Assembly: GCA_028274465.1 (NCBI GenBank)
Contig: CM051455.1
Location: 135,814,096-135,878,095, forward strand
DNA from: Plantago ovata
Taxonomy: Eukaryota > Streptophyta > Magnoliopsida > Lamiales > Plantaginaceae
Reading direction: 5' to 3'
Length of the DNA stretch: 64,000 bases
Under the pieces are notes generated by a model that worked only from the letters and a program-made list of their open reading frames with translations, was not told the DNA's origin and searched no databases. Shown here piece after piece: positions 21,549 to 33,400 of the stretch; the first letter of the stretch is position 1, and each line of letters begins with the position of its first letter. Both the position numbers and the translations under genes were made by a program.

Positions 21549-22877
21549 CAATTGGGCCGGATCGGACCAGTCCTCCATGGATCGGACCGGTGCAGATCGG
21601 ATCCGTTGCTGGTCCGAAGGAAGACTGGTCGGATCGGTTCAGGATCCGGTCCGGACCGGATCGGATCCTTGTTCCAGCCCGTTTTTTGCTTCTTTTTTTT
21701 TTTTGCATTTTTTTTTCCTGCTTAGTCTCTTTCCCCAGGCCCCAGATTTGTTATTGTTTTGACTTTTTTCTGGATGTTTTCAGGATTTTATGTATGGATA
21801 ATTTATTATCTCATTTTGTATTTTATATAGGTGGGTTTCTTGATTATTTAAAAAAATGCACTATTTTTATGTGACGAACAAACAACGATTTTGACTAAGA
21901 AAACTAATATGCATTAAGATACAAGTATTAATAGTGCAATACATAAATTCAGCAAACTCCCACAGAACCATTTCTTTATTTTCTCAATTTTAAGCATTTA
22001 GCTACTACTAGTGTAAATTTTATCAGTCTGCAATATGACAAAATGCAGCCACTAGAAACCAACTGTAATAGAAATGCAAAATTAGAATCCCATCTAGCTT
22101 GGTTATTGATTCCGAGCTATACAAACTACTCTACTACTGAAGGCACAAATTCTATAATCCAGAATCCAGATAAATCAATAATAGAATCACAATCTCACAA
22201 AATGCAAGCAGTAGCAATTGGAGATATCCTGACGCCAAAACGCAAGCATAATACACAGTACTATACGGAAGCAAGTCAAGCAACAACCAGATGAACTGAA
22301 ATATTCACACAGGCAAATTATCAAACAGTTGGTGCTCAAACAAAAAAGTTTCATTTAAACTTAGAATCTTCAAATATACTCAAACAAAATTGAAACCCCA
22401 GATGGAGAAATAACTAATTACTTCACAAAAATCAGTAAAAGTAGTACAATACCTTGGATTTTGAGTATCTAATTGAGTTGGGTCCAGAAATGGATCTTCT
22501 TCCTCCGTAGCTGAATCGAAATTGCAGTTAGAAGCACTGGAAATCTGGACAGTAGAATCGAGATTGGAGAGAGATGTAAATCAAGGCGTTTTAATTTGGA
22601 GAGAGATGCAAATCGAGCCGGAAGAGAGGGGGGGCGAGAGGCATAGTTTTAGGGTTTGAGTTCCAGTGAAAACGGCGAGTTTCAGTATTTAGTAAATTGC
22701 CGTAGTATTTGTGTTCGGATCATCTTTTGATCCGATGGTCCTTGGACTAAGTCCAATCCGACCCCGGACCAAGTCCGGACTTTCTTCAATCCGACATCAT
22801 TGGAATTGGTCCGGATTCGGATCGGACCGGTCCGGATCGGATTAAAATTCGCGGACCGGATCATAATTGTCAGGCCT
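21549..22877. mobile_element. hAT-like non-autonomous element, GGATCGGACC-rich ends
   Basis: About 1.33 kb bounded by inward-facing ends. The left end reads GGCAATTGGGCCGGATCGGA; the right end, read inward, is TAGGCCTGACAATTATGATC followed by CCGGTCCG. Both subterminal 130-170 bp regions are arrays of GGATC/GGACC/CCGG motifs. TAGGSCTGNCAAT-type ends are typical of plant hAT elements. I could not confirm an 8-bp target duplication. The interior is AT-rich, has no transposase, and contains a leader-like segment with AAACCCTAAAAC (22640-22680, minus strand) and a CCAAG/GTATTG donor-like site near 22450. Confidence 0.5.
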
Positions 22878-22879
22878 AG

Positions 22880-23789
22880 ATAGAAGCTACAGTATCATAC
22901 TCTCAGTTTCTCTTTTGTTTATACTTTTAAATCATATCGTAGAAAAAATTATATCAAATTAGAATAATTATTGGACTATTTTATTATAGTTTTTCTAAGA
23001 AAATTTCTTCCATATGGATATGATTAGGTGATTTAGGAGTAATTTGCGAGGAAAAAGGTAAACAAAACGGAAACAATGAAAAAATTCAGCAGCTACAAAT
23101 TTCTTCAAGCAAATAAAGATAGATACTAAAACATAAAAAAAATTGCAATTTCAATTTCACCAAACCGAAAGCTCAAATTGAAGATGAATTCGTGAGCTGA
23201 TTATTATAGCATGATAATAGATTCATATGGTTTCACAGTACAGAAAATGCAATCAATCAAGGAGAAGCAAAGGATGATGAGGATAATATATAATCATAAA
23301 ACGAAACGCCACTGAAGGAGGACTGAAATTAAGCTTACCCTGAGAATCGAATCGGAGCTCCGGCCGGACAGTGTCGAAAACAAAAGGAATCAACTGAAAT
23401 TGAATGAGTGAGTGAAAAGGAAATGGGGATTTTATTATAGTTGTTGGACAAATACTTCTTCACTTGGACTGGCCAACTCCAACTTGGCCCCCCAGAAATG
23501 CCAATTAGGCCCACCCAATCCATGGTGTGGCCCGGTTTACAATTTTATCACCAATACGAATACAAAAATGATACGCATACGAAGCGTCAAAATCTAACAT
23601 ATTAAAATGCAAATACGTAAAATACGTAATTACATTAAATTATTGATATTATATGAATAATTTTTTTTGTTCATAATTGCGTGACAAACTCTATATATTT
23701 TAGATTACTAGAACTCTTATTTAGTACTTGTAAATCTTTTAATAAATCATGTTTATTTTGAATCTTTGCCTATTTAGTTAGTTAGCATG
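22880..23789. other. Intergenic with a leader-exon-like segment
   Basis: On the minus strand, a pyrimidine-rich segment at about 23460-23340 ends in GATTCTCAGG/GTAAGC, which looks like a 5'-UTR exon and donor. It could be the distal leader of the PPR gene, split from it by the hAT-like element, but no matching acceptor was proven. Remainder AT-rich. Confidence 0.35.
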
Positions 23790-23905
23790 TGTAACGTCCG
23801 GGCCACTAATCGACCGAAGGCCCGAAATCTTTGGGCTAGTGCGGTTACTTCTGGGCTTCTCTACGGGATGATATGATGGTTGGAGAGTTACAAATGGTAT
23901 CAGAG
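23790..23905 (+). mobile_element. TRIM-type LTR fossil: LTR plus primer-binding site
   Basis: About 103 bp beginning TGTAACG and ending GTTACA. Two bases later comes TGGTATCAGAG, the usual primer-binding site complementary to initiator Met-tRNA. A second such motif occurs near 24024. This is an incomplete relic without coding capacity and looks old. Confidence 0.5.
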
Positions 23906-24059
23906 TTGAACCAACCCAAATCCCACAAAGGGTGGACGGTTGGCTGATGTTGGAGAATAAATATAAATGACTAGATTTCGTTCCTCCCCAACAACTTAAG
24001 CTTTTGGGAGAATTGGAATTCTATCATGGTATCAGAGCCATATGGCTCCCACCCACCAA

Positions 24060-24440
24060 GGTTCAAATCTCCTCGGAGACAAACTCCGCCCATATTAAAT
24101 TTCCACTCGATGTACCTATGAGCATCTCAGGAGTAACCGCGCTGACCCAAAGACCACTAAGGACTACATGTTTGTTCATGAAAGGAGAAAAATGTGTACT
24201 CCGTATGTCCCATTTGAAATTATCCAGTTTGATCAGTTAACAACTTTCAACTTTGACTCTCAATTACTCTTAAAATATTATGATAAAATATTTAATTACA
24301 GTGGAAAAGAGGGAAAAGAGGGAGTATGTACAAAGCATAAAGCATTGCAACGTATTAATACTTACGTATTTATCAAGAATACTTCGGCCTAATAACGAGT
24401 AGGTGGTTCAATGAGGGGGCCAGGGGATAGGACAGAGATA
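24060..24440. other. Intergenic
   Basis: Nothing recognised apart from possible continuation of the TRIM relic. Confidence 0.4.
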
Positions 24441-24443
24441 TTA

Positions 24444-25016
24444 GGCTGGTCACTATGGTGAACTGCAGTTCACCACATTTTTTTGGGTCTAGTGAACTGT
24501 GTGAACAACATTTAGCCTCCTATGGTGAACTGGTTCATGTAGTTCAACACTCTTTTTTCCTTTTTTCTTTTTTTATTTTGTATTTAATTTTTAGGTTATT
24601 TTTTATGGTAACGAATATTTTTAATTTCATATTAAATTTAATTTAAAATAACAAATATTTTTTATTAAATATTAATTTTTTTGATTTTTTGAATAAAAAA
24701 AATAATCAAAACATATGCAAAATTGGTGTCTATTTGTAGAGAAAATAAAAATATAAGTGTTGGTAATTTTTTCAGATTTTTTCGAATTTATTTTGTTGAC
24801 GTTTTTGCTACTAAATGAAAGACAAAAAATAATAATGAATTAGGCGGTGACAAGTGTCACCACCTGAAGCAAAGAAAAAAAAAAGGTGGTGGGCCAGTGG
24901 CGTACATTTGTGATGAACAAATGCAATTGGCTTTGTGAACTAGACTCTGAACTGCCATAGCATCAAAAAAGTTGTTCACGGGTTAATGAACTGCTCCGTG
25001 AACTCCCATAGCAGCC
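24444..25016. mobile_element. Tourist-like MITE with GTGAACTG subterminal repeats
   Basis: 573 bp starting GGCTGGTCACTATGG and ending CCATAGCAGCC, flanked on both sides by TTA (24441-24443, 25017-25019). Both ends carry repeated GTGAACTG/CAGTTCAC motifs. The interior is very AT-rich and has no open frame. The 3-bp TTA duplication and GGC termini point to PIF/Harbinger. It ends about 75 bp downstream of the receptor-kinase stop codon. Confidence 0.7.
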
Positions 25017-25091
25017 TTACAACTTTGTTCCATGCAGATATAATTGAACTTCATGGATAGTTGGATTTCTATAACTATAACAAGAAGATCT

Positions 25092-28063
25092 TCAAAGCAT
25101 TGCAATATCATCTATTGTCATGGACATGAGTTGCTGCTCTCTCAGAGTTGCAACCTTCTTTGACAACATCAAACAAACTTGTTGCATGGAGGGTCGTGAT
25201 CCGGGGTTTTGCTGCACACACTCCAACGCTTTCTTCAAAACAAATACGACATCCGTGGCTACTTTCTCGCTAGTCGGAAAAGCAAGTCGCTGGTCGATTA
25301 TGTCACACAACACCAATGTTGATGGGGCACGCGTCGATGATGACTCGGTGGGTGAAAACAAAGTGTAGATGAAGTCTCCAGGATGTTTTCCCATGATCAC
25401 TTCCAGTGCAAGCACTCCAAAGCTGTATACATCACATTTCTCGTTCACTTGCATAGTGAACGCAAGTTCTATCCAATACAAAAGTTCAAGTGGTTACTAA
25501 TAAGTTAAGTTCAACTGCAAATAATTGTTTGAACTTGAAGCATACCTGGTGCAGCATATCCAAAAGTTCCAGCAAATGAGGTCAAGTTAGATGAATCTGG
25601 ATTCAACAACTTCGCAGTACCAAAATCCGAAACATAAGCCATTTGTTCTGCATCCAAAAGAATGTTCTTGCTTGATATATCGCGGTGAATTATGGGAGGT
25701 GAGATATCATGATGCATATACGACAATGCACTGGCAACTCCTTTCACAACATCCAGCCTTTTTATCCACCCAAAACCCATAGCTCTCTCGGTGTTACTCA
25801 GGCAACTTGCAAGGCTTCCTCCAGCAAAAAACTCATACACCAAGAACGAATGTCGAACATGTGAACAGAACCCATAAAGCTTGACAATGTTCCGATGCCT
25901 TATCTCTGTTAGTGCTCGAACTTCATTTCTAAAACCTTTTAGTTCATGGAGCGATTCATCTGTTGTATGTAGTTTCTTCACCGCAAAAATTTGTTCATGT
26001 GATAACTCGACCTTGTAAACACTCCCACATCCTCCCGTGCCAACACAATGCTGTGGATCAAAATTTCCTGTAGCTTCAACAATATCTTCGTATACCATCT
26101 TCCCGTCAAAGCTCCAAATACTGAAAACATTTTCTCGTTGAATTGCGATTTCATTTAATGGAGCCTTCCCACATGTTGGCCATACAAGTTTGACTATTAT
26201 TGTTGTAATCATAACTACCACAACAAAGCCTGCTAGTGAAGGCAACACAATGAAAAGCATAACTGATCTTCCGCCTCGTGACACTCTGTCAGTGCCCATG
26301 GTATGGGAGCAACTCTTCAAGAAAGAAATATTACCACACAAGCCATTGTTATCCCTCAGCTCGTCATATGAAGCATTTTGAAAGGCCTTCACTCTTGGAA
26401 GGGGACCATCTAACTGATTATACGAGATATCAATGCTTATTAAACTTGTACATTGATCGAAACTTGATGGTATGGAGCCTGATAGCGAATTGTGGGAAAG
26501 ATTTAAGGTTTCAATCCTTTGCATCTCACCTAACTGTTGATGTAGGTCACCATATAGCATGTTCATGCTCAAATCAAGATTCTCTAAAGAACTCAATTGG
26601 CCTATCTCGCTTGGAATCCTTCCACTCAGATTATTTCCACTCAAACTCATGTTTATTAGCTTTTGGCAAGCAACAAGTTGTCTTGGAATGGAACCATTGA
26701 TACTATTCATTGATATGCTAAATCGACTGAGTTCAGTTAGATTGCCAATTTCAGCTGGTATGTTGCCGACCAAATTGTTCTCATTCAAATAGAGCTCGAT
26801 TAATGGCAGTGTGGACAAACTCTTGGGAATGGTCCCAGATATTTTGTTTAAGCTTAGATCGAGACGCTGCAAGGCTAGTATGTCTCCGAGTTGAGAAGGA
26901 ATGTTTCCAGAAATATTATTGTGGGACATCACCATGACTTGTAGATTCTTTGACATTCCCCAGGACGAAGAAAGTTCGCCCTGGAAGTAATTATAACTTA
27001 TGTCAAGGTAAATCAAGTTTGGATATATGCCGAAATCTTGTCCCACATCTCCAGAAATGTGGTTATGGTGGAGGACAATTCTATTCAAGCTAGAACAGTT
27101 TTTCAAGCTTTTTGGGATACTGCCGATGAAATTATTGTCATGGAGTTTCAAATTTGTAAGCATACCTCCAACACAAGCATTGGGTGGCATGCGTCCACCA
27201 AGTTTGTTGTCACCAATTTCTAGAAAATGGAGATTTGTTAGGTTATCAAATTGCAAGGGAAGTGGCCCGGAAAGATTGTTCATGTACAATCTTAAATCAT
27301 TAAGGGACTTTAAATTTCCTATTGTTGAAGGAATTTCACCGACCAACTCGTTTTGGTACAGGTTCAACGCTTCAAGCATTGTAAGGTTCCCAATCTCTTT
27401 AGGTATTGCACCAGACAAGTGATTGGTGTCTAAGTGTAACTTTCTCAAAATTCTCAAATTCCCTATGGAAGAAGGAATAGACCCCGTCAGATTATTCTTG
27501 TAAAGGTAAACCAATTGGAGTGATTTTAACAACCCAAAATTGACAGGGATGGGACCTGATAAGAGATTCCTGGACAAATTAAGCACCTCAAGATTCGTCA
27601 AGTTGCAAATTGACGTTGGAATTGGTCCGGTAAAATTATTACCCCCCAAGTCAAGAAATATGAGTTTGGATGCATTACTAATTGCTGACGGGATTGTGCC
27701 ATGCAATAAGTTCCCATCAAGATCAAGGCGTCGTAGATACATCAAATTTGAAAAATCAAGATCATGAAGCGTACCTACTATGCCAATGAACGAGAGGCTT
27801 AGTGTGGAGACCCTTCCAACCGCATTGCATCCAACTCTACTCCAATAGCAAGGATTTGTGCTTGCAGCATTCCAGGAACTGAGGTTGGCTTGGCTCTCAT
27901 TGTCGAAAGTGTGCTTCCATTTCAAAAGAACATCCACTTCGCTTGTAGTATTAGAGGTTTTGATGAGATAGTTGTGGTTTTGAAATGCATGTGATTGGTG
28001 AAATGATATGAGTAGCAGTACATAGATAGTTGAGGTCCAAAGCTGGAGAAAAAAATACTTCAT
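25092..28063 (-). CDS. LRR receptor-like kinase, MIK2-like
   Basis: Plasma-membrane receptor kinase of the LRR-XIIb type (Arabidopsis MIK2 relatives sense peptides and cell-wall cues). Two exons, 28063-25546 and 25468-25092, joined in the activation-loop region (GCACCAG/GTATGC, GGATAG/AACTTG) so that the join reads YAAPELAFTM; 964 aa. A signal peptide (residues 1-27) ends near HQSHAF. The N-terminal cap includes CYWSRVGC. About 20 LRRs follow, with repeated NLSGxIPxxIGNL spacing. A membrane segment lies around 601-628. The kinase has the loop GTGGCGSV (~675), FAVKK (catalytic Lys ~696), [11 protein letters not shown] (~793) and DFGTAKLL (~813), so the key residues for an active kinase are present. 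TATA-like sequence near 28155. A MITE lies just past the stop codon. No breaks seen. Confidence 0.93.
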
Positions 28064-28149
28064 TATTGTATTAATTTGGATGGTGTTTTGATCAATTTAG
28101 GGTAGGAGCTGAGTGGATGATCTGAGTACGTTTAAGGACTACACTTCAC

Positions 28150-28161
28150 ATATATTTATAA
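28150..28161 (-). promoter_or_regulatory. TATA-like box for the receptor kinase
   Basis: Minus-strand TTATAAATATATG lies about 90 bp upstream of the ATG. Confidence 0.45.
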
Positions 28162-28169
28162 GCAATTGG

Positions 28170-29107
28170 ATAAGTATTTCATGGCCAATAATATATAACT
28201 CCTTTTGAATAGTCTCCGCCTAGACACGTAAGATTTTGGATTGTTTCTCTTTACTTCTTCTCAAGTTTTTGTTTCTTTCTTGTTTTATTACTCAAGCATA
28301 CCGAGCCTTACTATGAAGACCTCCCACAAATTAAAATCGGTACGTACATACATGCCAATATTAGTTACTACAATATTATTTACATGGGGTATTTATTAAA
28401 ATACAATTGGACATTTATACTATTTCTGCCGCATAATATTTTTAATATTATCTCATTTTCTTTTCAATATTTGAAAATACTTATGTGAATAGTAACCGGG
28501 TAATGACTTTTGGGACGGAGTCACTAACAACAACGTTATTTCAAACAAGTGTATATTTCACGGGCGATGGTCGACATTCCGAATTGGTCATATTCCTAGT
28601 TTGTACTATGTCCCAAGGGCCCAGACCAGGTCTAGCCGTGCCTGTTACGAGACTAGTGGCGGGCAATATGTGTGATGTATAGTATATTATTATAAGTCTT
28701 CCGTTCAGTTTCAGAACTTGGGGGGAAATTACTTTGCAATTACCCATAAGGTTTCCATACCTCCATGAGCCACCCCACTCCTAGGTTTATTTCATGCTCC
28801 GGAAGAAACTTAATACACTACCTACGAGACACAAAATAAAATTGGACCCGGAAAGTGGTATTCTACCAAAAGAATTTTTTTTTCTTTCTTTTTTGAAGCC
28901 CCTAATTTTTTTGAATAATTTTACTAATAATAATAATAATAAAGAGTATGACCCATGCTAAAAAACAATACAAGAGAAAAATATCAATAACGAGAAGCTA
29001 CAGCCTACTGTGCATGAACAACCCAAACCAAAATTACAAGGACTGGACTTTAGGACAAAAAAGGGGCCCACATTAAGGTGTACCAAAGAATACTCCGGGA
29101 ATCGACA
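28170..29107. other. Intergenic between receptor kinase and KEA
   Basis: Non-coding. Holds the first copy of a 180-bp duplicated segment and a short (TAA)n run near 28925. No gene recognised. Confidence 0.4.
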
Positions 29108-29490
29108 ACGAAGCATAGCTCAGTTGGTAAACTGTTTCACCTTAACCAATAGGTTGGGGGTTTGACTCACCATTTAACCGATTAAAAAAAAAAAATTAGT
29201 ATGGCATTCAATAAATTATATTATGCATTTTATATCCAAAATATAATGCAATTTACTTGACAAAATTGGAAAATGCAATTGCAAGCACTAAGAGAGTACA
29301 AAATAGTTCCGAGTCTGTAGTATGGCCCGGAGACCAGGTCTAGCCGGGCCTGTTCGACTAGTGGCAATAAACTCTCCTAGCTAATGTGTGATGTATACAT
29401 ATTAGTGTATTCATTTCCGTTTCAGATCTTGGGGAAAATTCCTTGCAATACCCCAGAGGTTTCTATACCTCCCGTAGGAGCCACCCCACT
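28610..29490 (+). repeat. Pair of direct repeats of about 180 bp
   Basis: Copy 1 at about 28610-28790 and copy 2 at about 29315-29490 share GACCAGGTCTAGCCG, CTAGTGGC, TGTGTGATGTATA, CCGTTTCAG, GAGCCACCCCACTCC. Diverged with small gaps and about 705 bp apart. The SINE lies between them. Confidence 0.7.
29108..29195 (+). mobile_element. tRNA-derived SINE
   Basis: TAGCTCAGTTGG is a perfect tRNA A box. About 35 bp later GGTTTGACTCA is a near-consensus B box, and an A-rich tail of about 11 A closes the unit. The cloverleaf is not preserved well enough for a functional tRNA. Target duplications were not resolved. Confidence 0.6.
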
Positions 29491-29499
29491 CCCCAGTGT

Positions 29500-30430
29500 G
29501 CTTGATCAGCAAACACTGTCGCAGAGCGAAATGGTCTTCTTCAAATTAACGGAATGCACTTATGACCATCACTCAAGGTTCCCACGCAAAATGCCAAACC
29601 ACAATTACAACAGTAAATGAGAGAAACGATATGAAAAATAGAGACTTCTTCAAAGTGAGAATGATCTATATATCCTCTCCCGAATCACTAGGAGGGTACA
29701 TCAGTAAAAGAATTTCATCATGTTTGCATCTACATTTGATATGTGTTTACCTACAAATACAATATGGTCAGTGTAAACAATCTGAGTTAGATTTCGAAGT
29801 GACAACTATGCCTCTGTATACATATGAAGAATCTTCATGCTGCTACTGCTTCTGTGCAAACACAGTAATCAACTTGGACACATCCGAGCTATTGCTATTC
29901 GACTGTACTTCTAGATAGTACCTGTGTTGCATTACTATGATATCCATTGTTTGCGATGTATCATACTCTACTTATAGGGACTTTCTCCTGCAGAAAGTAA
30001 AAAACAATATTAGAACTTGGAAAATGTATGAACAGAGGATTTTATACTTGATTGAAGACCAAGTTGAAACTCAAAATGCAAGGAGAATCAGAGAGGATTT
30101 TGTAAGGGGAATGGATTTGTGTCATGTAAGATAGGAATGGAGAAAGTACAACTGGTCTTTTTACAGCATGGTTCATGGTGTTACATTGGACATAATTTTC
30201 TAGCAGAATTGTATAGTTTATTTAGGCAAACATTCTGCATTCCGAGATAATTCTCCATGAAGCTGTAGCGCATTACTACGTACTCATAAGTCATAAGTTG
30301 GATAATATCTAAGGGAAGGTATAATACCAAAGCAAATTATGTATCTTTTCAGGTCTGAAAATCACGTTCTTTAATTCTAAATGATGCAAAATATAAGAAA
30401 TATTCATGAATGCATTGGTGAAAGTATATC
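29500..30430. other. Presumed 3' end region of KEA and flank
   Basis: Should contain the last short coding exon and 3' UTR of the KEA gene, but no exon here matches the expected family tail. One minus-strand acceptor, CAACACAG near 29927, would add only eight residues. Confidence 0.3.
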
Positions 30431-30432
30431 AC

Positions 30433-33400
30433 CTCGTTGATAGAAGTCCCAATATCTGGCGAAAACCAGTGCATGAGTACACCAAGGTGTAAGAAGGCAG
30501 GGATCAGTTTGAATAAGACAGGTGTTGTCATCTGTAACGGCATTTAAATCCAAGTATTAGAAACGATAAAAGGGTTAAGGGGCAACCAATTAATCGTAAC
30601 TTATAGAATAAGACACTTACAAGGCTAAGTGCTGTCGTCCCAAGGAGGAGAAGATACATCTTTCCCTGCATATGTTTAAAACATTTCATTAGAATGCAAG
30701 AAAAGACAATATGTGTAATAGATCTAGTTATAATACAAATTTAATTTCGTCTCGTACGCAATATGAAAGCTGACTTTTGAGCATAGTGCCGAACAGTCAG
30801 CCTGGCGGTTAATTTAATTGAATTGCACACTTAGTTGGACAGTCTTAGTTACAGGAATAGTGCAGGTGATTTTTAAGCATCATCAATTTAAGGGGGCAAG
30901 TGCCTTGTGGATGTGTATGTAATGTCATCTGATGTATGGACTATAAAGAGCAAATGGTTTTATAAGTATTGGGACTAAAGCTGCTACCTACATGCAAGAA
31001 ATTGTAATCTGCTTTGATGTTTGAATCAGCAAATTGATCATTAAGTGGCCAAAAACAAACTCAATTTTATATCTTCATGATCACTGAATTTCATGTCTAA
31101 ATTTTGTTAAACTATCACCAATATTGATATATAAAATCTGTTGTCATATGAGATAAGGAGTGAGAAGATGGGGAGTGCATAAAGTAGTTTAGAATCGAAT
31201 TTGAACATGTTAGGTACATAAAAAATGTACAGCAACTTAGCTTATCAAGAAATAATTAATAGTACTAAATAACTACTGCTTGGACGACTGTAGATGCAGT
31301 AAAGGTTTCATGAATAATCAAATGCATATTTTCACATAATTGCTAGTAACAACTTATTGATAACTTTCGACTGCATGCATATCCGAAGTTTAAACAATTC
31401 CATTTATTGTTTCATTTATTATTCATCCATTTTCTCATCCCTTGGATTACTGCTGCTTCTGCTATGAGCATGTCAAATATCAAGGGGCGCAGCCACAAGG
31501 TTATATTAATGAGGTTAGGAAACTGAATAATGCCACATTTGTAATTGTAATGGTTCGGTGCTAGTGCTTTACAGAAAAAGCTGCTTATACAAGTGCTATA
31601 AAAAAATCTGTGACTGAAAGTAGAGAATAATTACCTCAATAAGATGTAAATTTGATGCACGACTTAAGAGAACGAATGCAAATTCTCCAATTTGTGCCAG
31701 TAAGACTCCAACCTGTGACGCACATATTCCATGAATCAAGTTGACATATATGCCTTTAGGCAGAGGTAGTTCAAGAGGAGTAACACTTACAATAAATGAT
31801 GTCCTAAGACTGTACTTGAAGGTCTTTATAACAACAGCTGCAACTGTGGTCTTTACAATGATTACCAGTATAACAGAGGCAAGCAATACATCAACATGGG
31901 TCCACAGGAACTGCACGTTTATGAGCATTCCAATACCAGACAGAAAGAGGGCCGCAAAGAGGTTCCGAATTGGCTCCACCTACAAAAAGTCGATAACATT
32001 ATCTTATGATAATTGTAACCCCCTCGGATACTTGTGTACAACCAAAAGCTACAGAAACAAGGAAACATATTCAGTGGTAACAAACAATGTCCACCAAAAC
32101 TATCATCTCAGCCTCTCATGTGATTTTGAGCTTCTAACGAAGATAGAAATGCAGTGAATTTGAAACCCTACTTCAGTTATCTTGTTCCAGAACTCATGGA
32201 GTTCAATAGCATTTTCAGTGTTCCAGTAAAAACATTTTTAGAAAGAAAAAAATCACCTAGTAATATAGGCCAGAATAAGCGATGTTAGAGTTTCATGAAA
32301 AAATACGCAACTAAGAGGATTCGGTTTCTTCTCAACTTTAATAGTACAAGAGCACTGGAAGTAAGTATCTGCAACTAAACTGTAGCTAAAAATCCATAAA
32401 CTATCAGTAAATCCAGATTTTCAGCCTACTTTTGGAAGCAAGTAGACCAGAGGTTTAAATTCATATGAGAGTTAAGGGTTTGACATATTCATGGTTAGTG
32501 GTAACTTATAATTCAAATAATCTCCAAGGAACAGAAATCATCTAGGTATTACTGTCGTCCATAATTTAACAAGGGTGGATTCAACAATTAGTAAAATAGA
32601 ATATTAATATCGTCAGATATACCTGCTCTAACGTATGCTGACCGAATTCAGTGGTGGATATCATGACCCCAGCTACAAATGAACCCAGTTCAAGACTGAG
32701 TCCCAGTTTATCACTGCACTGGAAAATGACAATACATGAGAGCATTGAGGAAGTAGACAAATTGAAATGTTGAATCTAAAGGAAGAAGTACAGATAATGT
32801 GAACATGCAGATGTGCAATATGAGACCTTTGAGATATTCTCATGTCTGATGAGAACAGACTCAGTTAAGGGAGAATGTTACTGTAGCAAATTTTGAAGTT
32901 TGGACCAACCTTTCCATTTTAGGAAGATTAAATGGAGCAACAGGCTAGACATCTTCCAGATTGGCAAATTAAACAAAAACGTGACATGGAAAGATGGGAT
33001 AAAGTGCAAGTTATGTGGTCCTTACCCAAGCAGACATCAAGCAGAAGGCCACCGCAGCCAGCTGATAGAGTTCATTTGTCTACAGATCACACACAGGAAA
33101 ACAAGGTTAAATAAGATTTGGTACTTATTTCTCTTTGCAAATAAAAAAAAAAAAAAACTACAGTAAACAAGACCCACAACATGAGAATGGAACATGTTCT
33201 CAGAAAAGTTATGTTCACTTCCCTTTTCTAGCATCCTAAGATTCAGATATTAAATAACTCTTCTAAGCAGATGCTACAAACAAAATTAATTATAGGTTGG
33301 CCTACTTCTGCTAACATCTCCTTTTGAACATAACATCAATGAAAATAAAAAACTAACAAGAAAACTAGTTAAGTAATTTGTTGCCATAAGAGTGACCTTA

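Noticed and set aside
29108-29180. Functional tRNA gene
   Set aside because: A and B boxes are present but the stems do not pair convincingly, and a poly-A tract follows, so a SINE fits better.
29937-30134. Plus-strand exon with ARRIREDFVRG
   Set aside because: Lies where the KEA 3' end is expected on the other strand, with no flanking exons. Likely chance.
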